Shown here: positions 59,374 through 64,000 of the stretch, in pieces
Layout of the letters: each line of letters opens with the position of its first letter
How positions within the stretch are numbered: position 1 is the first letter of the stretch
Source: RHKX01 sp963826475
GTDB taxonomy: Bacteria; Actinomycetota; Thermoleophilia; Solirubrobacterales; 70-9
Direction of reading: 5' to 3'
DNA length: 64,000 nucleotides
Assembly (NCBI GenBank): GCA_963826475.1
Contig: CAWGXC010000003.1
Location: 1,178,001 to 1,242,000, forward strand
Notes under the pieces: generated by a model
The model's input: only the letters and a program-made list of their open reading frames with translations
What the model was told of the DNA's origin: nothing
Database searches by the model: none
Program-made: the position numbers and the translations under genes

Positions 59374-60684
59374 ATGGAGCGACTGACCGCAGAGGAGGCA
59401 GCCGCGCGGCTGGACCCAGATGATCGGCTCGGGCTGCCGCTCGGACCCGGTCAGCCTCCCGCCTTCATGGCCGCGCTGGGCGAGCGGGACGACTGGACGG
59501 ATCTGCAGGTCTACGGAGCGCTCCTCTCGGTGGGAACCGAGCTCTTCAATCGCGACGGGGTCAGCTACCTGTCCGGCTTCTTCGGCCCGTTCGAGCGGGC
59601 GCTGCGCGACGCGGACGCCGCGATCAGCTTCGCCCCCGCGGATTTCCGCCGCTTCGCTCCCCTCTACGAGGAGAAGAAGCCGCGGGTGATGTGCACCGTC
59701 GCCGCCCCTCCCGACGCTGACGGCTACTGCTCGCTCTCGCTCCATGCCGGCGGCTCGATCGGCGAGATCATGCGGGTTGCGCTCGATCCCGACCGCCTCC
59801 TGATCGTCGAGGCCGCGAGCGGATTCCCGCGCACGCGTGGCCTGCCGCCGCAGTACCCACACCGGATCCACCTCGACGAGATCGACGTCCTGATTGAGAG
59901 CGATGCAGCGCCGCTCGAGCTGCCCGAGGCTGAGCCGACCGATGTCGACGTCGCGATCGCCGAGCACGCCACCGAGTTCATCGGCGATGGATCGACCATC
60001 CAGACCGGCATCGGCGCCGTCCCCTCCACGCTCGCCGCCCTGCTCGCCGAGGGCGAGGCCGAGGACCTCGGCGTCCACTCGGAGATGTTCACGACCGGCC
60101 TCATGCGCCTGCACGAGTCCGGCCGAGTGACCAACCGCAAAGGAAGCTTCGACGGCACATCGATCGCCACGTTCGCGCTCGGGACCAGCGAGCTCTACAA
60201 ATGGCTCGACGGCAACGGCGACGTCGCCTTCCTGCCGGTCGAGGTCGTCAACTCGCCGGAGCGGATCGCAGCCAATCGCCGGATGATCTCGATCAACGCC
60301 GCCATGGCGGTCGACGTCCACGGCCAGGTCGTCGCCGACACGATCAACGCCCGCCAGTACTCGGGCATTGGCGGCGCCGAGGACTTCGCCGCCGGGCCCG
60401 GACTCGAGCTCGAGGACCGCTCCCTCCTCTGCCTGCCCTCCACCGTCGAGATCGATGGTGAGCTGCGGTCGCGGATCGTTCCCTGGTTCGAGCGGGGCGC
60501 CGTGATCACCGTGCCGCGCCACCAGGCCGACGTGATCATCACCGAGCACGGCGCGGCCGAGCTCGCCGGCAAGACGATCCACCAACGGGGCGTCGAGCTC
60601 GCCCGGATCGCTCATCCCGACTTCCGCGACGAGCTCGTCGAAGCAGCGGAGCGAGCCTCGAAGGGCAACCCGCCCTTCGCATGA
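59374..60684 (+). CDS. Acetyl-CoA hydrolase/CoA-transferase family protein
   Basis: A 436-residue class I CoA-transferase like 4-hydroxybutyrate CoA-transferase. Segments: TSTIQTGIGAVPSTLAALLA-like STIQTGIGAVPSTLAALLAE, GVHSEMFTTGLMRLHESGRV, the catalytic Glu in VEVVNSPERIAANRRMISIN, and YSGIGGAEDFAAGPGLELED, the GGxxDF CoA loop. It moves CoA between carboxylates such as acetate and a hydroxy- or amino-derived acid. It lies 87 bases after the synthetase gene. A palindrome between it and the next convergent gene may terminate both. Confidence 0.92.
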   Translation: MERLTAEEAAARLDPDDRLGLPLGPGQPPAFMAALGERDDWTDLQVYGALLSVGTELFNRDGVSYLSGFFGPFERALRDADAAISFAPADFRRFAPLYEEKKPRVMCTVAAPPDADGYCSLSLHAGGSIGEIMRVALDPDRLLIVEAASGFPRTRGLPPQYPHRIHLDEIDVLIESDAAPLELPEAEPTDVDVAIAEHATEFIGDGSTIQTGIGAVPSTLAALLAEGEAEDLGVHSEMFTTGLMRLHESGRVTNRKGSFDGTSIATFALGTSELYKWLDGNGDVAFLPVEVVNSPERIAANRRMISINAAMAVDVHGQVVADTINARQYSGIGGAEDFAAGPGLELEDRSLLCLPSTVEIDGELRSRIVPWFERGAVITVPRHQADVIITEHGAAELAGKTIHQRGVELARIAHPDFRDELVEAAERASKGNPPFA

Positions 60685-60696
60685 GGTCGCCGGATC

Positions 60697-60714
60697 GCCG
60701 GTCCTAGGACCGGC
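60697..60714. terminator. 18-bp perfect palindrome between convergent genes
   Basis: GCCGGTCCTAGGACCGGC is fully self-complementary and spans the stop codon of the RibD-like gene. It lies 13 bases after the CoA-transferase stop, consistent with a bidirectional terminator. Confidence 0.6.
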
Positions 60715-61267
60715 CGACGCGATACCTCAGATATACGGTGCCGTTGGCGAAGCGGCGCTCGTCGAGCAGTTCGAGGGCCAGAAACAGGTCGCTCGGCAAC
60801 GCCGACCTCCCGGCGCCGACCACGACGGGATTGAGGTAGAGGTGGACCTCGTCGACCAGGCCCGCCCGCAACGCCTGGGCCGCCAGCTCAGCCCCGCCGA
60901 TCGTGACGTCACGGTCGGCCGCCTCCTTAATCGCCCGCACCTGGGCGGGGTCGAACTCGGCCTCGATGTGCGTTCTCGCGCTGGAAGGCGACTCCAGCGT
61001 CCTCGAGTAGACGACCTTGTCGGCTGACTGCCAGATCTCGGCGTAGTCTCGTGCGACGGGGGACTGATCCGGCGCCTCGAGCGAGGTTTCCCAGAACATC
61101 ATCGTCTCGTACATCCTGCGCCCGTAGAGATACGTCCCGATCTGCCGCTCCCGCTCGTTGACGAAGGCGTGAACCTCAAGGTCGGGCGCGGCCCAGTCGA
61201 ACTTGCCGTGCGCGTCCTCGGTGAAGCCGTCGAGGGACGCGATCGCCGAATAGATCAGCTTGGCCAC
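60704..61267 (-). CDS. Dihydrofolate reductase-like (RibD C-terminal domain) protein
   Basis: A 187-residue single-domain reductase of the RibD_C/YwjB type. It opens KLIYSAIASLDGFTEDAHGK, has YLYGRRMYETMMFWE, KVVYSRTLE, and the NADPH-binding TIGGAELAAQALRAGLVDEV followed by LYLNPVVVGAG. Such stand-alone domains reduce small heterocycles; the substrate is unknown. Start GTG. It is convergent with the CoA-transferase gene and follows the aminotransferase gene on the same strand by about 13 bases, but in reverse order (it is upstream of it). Confidence 0.88.
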   Translation of the reverse strand: MAKLIYSAIASLDGFTEDAHGKFDWAAPDLEVHAFVNERERQIGTYLYGRRMYETMMFWETSLEAPDQSPVARDYAEIWQSADKVVYSRTLESPSSARTHIEAEFDPAQVRAIKEAADRDVTIGGAELAAQALRAGLVDEVHLYLNPVVVGAGRSALPSDLFLALELLDERRFANGTVYLRYRVGRS

Positions 61268-61280
61268 GCGACTGCAGCTT

Positions 61281-62657
61281 CTATTGGCTGGGCGGGCCCG
61301 CCTCGAGCTGCTCGGCCGCGTGAGTCAGGCCGTCGCGGAGGATCTCGGTGATCTCCTCGAAGACCCCCATATCGGCGACCAGCGGCGGGGCGATCTGGAC
61401 GATCGGCTCGGAGCGATCGTCGAGGCGGCAGATCATCCCCTTCTCGAAGAGGCGGTCGGAGAGGACGTCCTTGAGAAGCCAGTGTGCGTCATCCTCGGTC
61501 AGCGCCTCGCGGGTCGCCTGGTCCTTGACGACCTCGATGGCGAAGAAGTGGCCCATCCCGCGGACGTCGCCGACGATCGGGATGTCCTTGAGGCCTTCGA
61601 GCAGGTCACGAACCTGGGGCTCGTTGGCCATCACGTTCTCGAAGATGCGCTCGCGCTCGAAGATCTCCAGTGCGCCGAGGGCGATGGCGGAGCCGACGGG
61701 GTGGCCACCGAAGGTGAGGCCGTGGAGGTAGTCCTCCTTGCCGGCGAGGAACGGCTCGGCTACTCGATCGGACATCATCACCCCGCCCATCGCAGCGTGG
61801 GCGCCGGTCAGGCCCTTGGCGAAGGTGATCAGGTCGGGCTTGGAGCCGAGGCGCTGTGCGCCGAACCAGTTGCCGAGGCGGCCGAACGCGCAGATGACCT
61901 CGTCGGAGACGAGCAGGATCCCGTAGCGGTCGCAGATCTCGCGCAGGCCATCCCAGTAGCCGGCGGGCGGGACGATCGAGCCGCCGGCGTTCTGGACCGG
62001 CTCCATGATGATCATCGCGATCGTCTCGGGGGTCTCGAAGGCGATGACCTCCTCGATCTCGGCGAGCAGCGCCTTCGTGAACCCGGCCTCGTCGCCACCG
62101 GCGGGGTGGCGATAGGCATTTGTGGAGGAGACGTGCGTCGTCGGGATCGGCAGCGGCTCGAAGGGCGTGCGGCAGACCGGGATCCCGGTGAACGAGAGCG
62201 CTCCGAGCGTGACGCCGTGGTAGGCATCGCGGCGGGCGATGACCTTCTTGCGCTGCGGCTCGCCGTTGGCCTGGTGCCACTGGATGGCCATCTTGTAGGC
62301 GGATTCGACCGACTCCGATCCGCCTGAGGTGAAGAAGACGCGCTCGAATCCGTCGGGGGCGAGCTCGGCCAGCTTCGTCGCCAGCTCGATCGCCGGCGGA
62401 TGGGCCACGGTCCAGTTGCTCGTGTACGGCAGCGTGCTCATCTGCGCCGCCGCCAGCGAGCCGAGCTCCTCGCCATGGGAGTGGCCCAGGTTGAGGCAGT
62501 AGAGGCCCGAGAGGCCGTCGATGTAGCGGTTGCCGTTGTCGTCGAAGACGTGGCTCCCCTCGCCGCGGACGATCACCGGGATGTCCTCGGCCGCGGTCGA
62601 CATGTCCGAGAAATGCAGCATCAGGTGCTGCTTGGCGCGCTCTTGGAGATCGGTCAT
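61281..62657 (-). CDS. Class III aminotransferase (omega-amino acid/putrescine type)
   Basis: A 458-residue PLP-dependent transaminase. DNNGNRYIDGLSGLYCLNLG, VFFTSGGSESVESAYKMAIQ (phosphate site), RRDAYHGVTLGALSFTG, LVSDEVICAFGRLGNWFG (Asp that pairs with the pyridine N), and ITFAKGLTGAHAAMGGVMMS with the PLP Lys are all present. Omega-amino acids, putrescine or similar diamines are likely donors, with pyruvate or oxaloacetate as acceptor. ATG 62657 follows TACACT by seven bases; the long upstream in-frame extension is antisense to the flavoprotein and not used. Confidence 0.93.
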   Translation of the reverse strand: MTDLQERAKQHLMLHFSDMSTAAEDIPVIVRGEGSHVFDDNGNRYIDGLSGLYCLNLGHSHGEELGSLAAAQMSTLPYTSNWTVAHPPAIELATKLAELAPDGFERVFFTSGGSESVESAYKMAIQWHQANGEPQRKKVIARRDAYHGVTLGALSFTGIPVCRTPFEPLPIPTTHVSSTNAYRHPAGGDEAGFTKALLAEIEEVIAFETPETIAMIIMEPVQNAGGSIVPPAGYWDGLREICDRYGILLVSDEVICAFGRLGNWFGAQRLGSKPDLITFAKGLTGAHAAMGGVMMSDRVAEPFLAGKEDYLHGLTFGGHPVGSAIALGALEIFERERIFENVMANEPQVRDLLEGLKDIPIVGDVRGMGHFFAIEVVKDQATREALTEDDAHWLLKDVLSDRLFEKGMICRLDDRSEPIVQIAPPLVADMGVFEEITEILRDGLTHAAEQLEAGPPSQ

Positions 62658-62664
62658 GTCCACG

Positions 62665-62670
62665 AGTGTA
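62665..62670 (-). promoter_or_regulatory. -10 box of aminotransferase gene (leaderless)
   Basis: TACACT on the minus strand, 7 bases before the ATG at 62657. Confidence 0.5.
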
Positions 62671-62719
62671 TTCCCGGCCACAACCGAAAGGCCGGAAGAC
62701 CAGGGGTCGCCTTTAGCCT

Positions 62720-62741
62720 CGATTGACCTTGTAGTCAATCG
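62720..62741. promoter_or_regulatory. TetR-type operator, copy 3 (TTGAC-N6-GTCAA)
   Basis: Perfect 8-bp half-sites CGATTGAC and GTCAATCG separated by six bases, between the divergent aminotransferase and flavoprotein genes. It overlaps the -35 of the latter. Confidence 0.78.
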
Positions 62742-62757
62742 GACAAGGTGGTAGCTT
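62729..62757 (+). promoter_or_regulatory. Promoter of flavoprotein gene 2
   Basis: TTGTAG (62729-62734), 17-base spacer, TAGCTT (62752-62757), eight bases before the ATG at 62766. The -35 lies inside operator copy 3. Confidence 0.55.
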
Positions 62758-62765
62758 CCCCCCTC

Positions 62766-63869
62766 ATGGAATCCAGCTTCGCGACCTCCCAGGCCCCGTC
62801 CGCCCCCGTGAACGGAAGGGCGCCGGGCACGGGCGGTGGAAGCTCCTGGGACGCAATCGTCGTCGGCGGCGGCCACAACGGACTGACCACCGGCGCCTAC
62901 CTCGCCAAGGCCGGGCTGAAGACCCTGATCCTCGAGCGCCGCCACATCCTCGGCGGCGCCTGCGTGACCGAGGAGGTCTGGCCGGGGGCGCGCGTCTCCC
63001 GCGCCTCCTACGTCGTCTCGATGCTTCAGCCGAAGGTCGTCAAAGACCTCGAGCTGAAGCGCTACGGCTACGAGGCCTATCCGCTCGATCCGGCATATGC
63101 GGCGATGACTCCCGACGGGCCGATCATCTTCCACGACGACCTCGTCAAGACCCAGAAGTCGATCGCCCGCTTCAGTACCAAGGACGCCGAGGCGTACGGC
63201 AAATTCGAGGAGCTCCTCTTCATGGCCGCCGACTTCGTGCGACCGATGATGATCCGCCAGCCCCCGGGCCTCGGCTCGAAGGCGCCGGTCGACATCGCCG
63301 GGATCCTGCGCGAGGCCGGCCGGATCGCGGGCATGTCCCAGCGCGACGTCCAGCAACTGGTTCGCATCTTCACGATGAGCGTCGGCGACTGGCTCGACTC
63401 GATGTTCGAAAACGACTACCTGAAGGGCTCGATCGCCTCGACCGGCGTGGTCGGCGTCTGGGCCGGTCCCTACTCCCCCGGCACCGCCTACAACCTGCTC
63501 CACCATGCGCTCGGCGAGCTCGACGGGCAGATCGGAGCCTGGGGACAGGTGATCGGGGGCATGGGCGCAATCAGCGAGGCGATTGCGAGCTCCGCCCGCG
63601 CCGCCGGCGCGGAGATCCGCACCAGCGCCGAGGTCGTCAGTATCGACGTGGACACTGGTGGCGGTCGGGTGACCGGCGTGACCCTTGCCGACGGCTCGGT
63701 CCACCGCGCCCCGATCGTCGCCTCCGGCGCCCACCCGAAGACCACGATCATGGACCTCGCCGGCGCGCAGAACTTCCCCGACGAGGTCGCCGAGGACATG
63801 GCCGCCTACCGCACCCGCGGCGCGTCGGTGAAGATCAACATGGTCCTCAGCGAGGCCCCGCGTCTATGA
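62766..63869 (+). CDS. PYROXD2-like FAD oxidoreductase 2, interrupted by a frameshift
   Basis: The first 367 residues of a second PYROXD2/phytoene-desaturase-like flavoprotein. After a Ser/Pro-rich N terminus it has DAIVVGGGHNGLTTGAYLAK, LILERRHILGGACVTEEVWP, SPGTAYNLLHHALGELDGQI and VIGGMGAISEAIASSARAAG, closely matching the 53-54.7 kb copy. The frame ends early at TGA 63867-63869 after NMVLSEAPRL, where relatives run on for another 150 residues or more. The continuation is found at once in the +1 frame (next entry). Confidence 0.88.
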   Translation: MESSFATSQAPSAPVNGRAPGTGGGSSWDAIVVGGGHNGLTTGAYLAKAGLKTLILERRHILGGACVTEEVWPGARVSRASYVVSMLQPKVVKDLELKRYGYEAYPLDPAYAAMTPDGPIIFHDDLVKTQKSIARFSTKDAEAYGKFEELLFMAADFVRPMMIRQPPGLGSKAPVDIAGILREAGRIAGMSQRDVQQLVRIFTMSVGDWLDSMFENDYLKGSIASTGVVGVWAGPYSPGTAYNLLHHALGELDGQIGAWGQVIGGMGAISEAIASSARAAGAEIRTSAEVVSIDVDTGGGRVTGVTLADGSVHRAPIVASGAHPKTTIMDLAGAQNFPDEVAEDMAAYRTRGASVKINMVLSEAPRL

Positions 63870-64000
63870 GGGCCTGAGCGAAGAGGACTCACGCCACCTG
63901 CTCACCGCCGGCGTCAACCACTGTCCCTCCCTCGGCTACCTCGAGCGCGCCTGGCAGGACGCCGTCCGCGGGGTCCCCTCCGAGCAGCCCTATGTCGAGA
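63859..64000 (+). pseudogene. Continuation of FAD oxidoreductase 2 in the +1 frame, cut by window edge
   Basis: Frame +1 from about 63859 reads RVYEGLSEEDSRHLLTAGVN and then CPSLGYLERAWQDAVRGVPS, which is the expected next part of the flavoprotein. One extra base near 63860-63865 (CGC to CGTC would explain it) breaks the frame. It may be a sequencing or assembly error or a real lesion. The gene continues beyond the right edge. Confidence 0.75.

Noticed and set aside
62658..63734. N-terminal extension of the aminotransferase to 817 codons
   Set aside because: It is antisense to the flavoprotein; ATG 62657 begins the normal fold and has a leaderless -10 box.

Overview
The window is a dense, high-GC bacterial chromosome segment with short intergenic gaps, many GTG starts, frequent 4-base ATGA/GTGA gene overlaps and many genes without a ribosome binding site. 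Together with the gene content (single-copy actinobacterial-type LysS, GreA and FtsH, a MerR-cyclase fusion, Solirubrobacter-like cell-wall hydrolases, PYROXD2-like flavoproteins) this suggests an actinobacterium of the class Thermoleophilia (Solirubrobacterales or Gaiellales). That placement is inference. No mobile element, CRISPR array, rRNA or convincing tRNA was seen.

Layout. 0-13 kb: housekeeping, mostly minus strand: lysS, greA, a tRNA-dihydrouridine synthase, coaX, the folate trio folP-folB-folK, the conserved order tilS-hpt-ftsH, and a MerR-type DNA-binding domain fused to a class III nucleotide cyclase behind a long structured leader. 13-20 kb: lipid and envelope genes (SCP2-like protein, acyltransferase, epimerase, two coiled-coil proteins around a nucleoside phosphorylase) and an 850-residue three-module secreted cell-wall hydrolase. 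20-29 kb: sirtuin, a 3-hydroxyacyl-CoA dehydrogenase/enoyl-CoA hydratase fusion, PadR regulator, membrane PAS-GGDEF diguanylate cyclase, acyl-CoA dehydrogenase and a bcp peroxiredoxin. 29-37 kb: two cation/Ca2+ antiporters, a lipoprotein, an ArsA-type ATPase, a NUDIX hydrolase and a methylthioadenosine deaminase/phosphorylase pair. 37-44 kb: a CarH-like B12 photoreceptor repressor with four 11-bp direct-repeat operators over its own promoter, a second MerR regulator, a (p)ppGpp-hydrolase-like HD protein, and a three-gene FAD oxidoreductase/DUF1365/cyclopropane-fatty-acid synthase operon. 43.7-45.5 kb: two tandem secreted RTX-repeat proteins. 45.5-64 kb: a probable amine uptake and catabolism region: short-chain dehydrogenase, flavin amine oxidase, a PotABCD transporter, two TetR regulators, two PYROXD2-like flavoproteins, a Rieske oxygenase, acyl-CoA dehydrogenase, ADP-forming acyl-CoA synthetase, CoA-transferase and a class III aminotransferase.

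Three regulatory patterns stand out. First, a CarH operator of four CTTnnnCAnA units repeated exactly every 11 bp. Second, the same TTGAC-N6-GTCAA inverted repeat in three separate catabolic promoters (27.9, 55.9 and 62.7 kb), suggesting one TetR regulon. Third, a recurrent -10 box (TAnnnT) placed 5-9 bases before the start codon of more than a dozen genes, which indicates widespread leaderless transcription. Two genes look frameshifted: the potA-like ATPase at its 5' end and the last flavoprotein at 63.86 kb. Either assembly errors or real lesions could explain them. The right edge cuts through the last flavoprotein.
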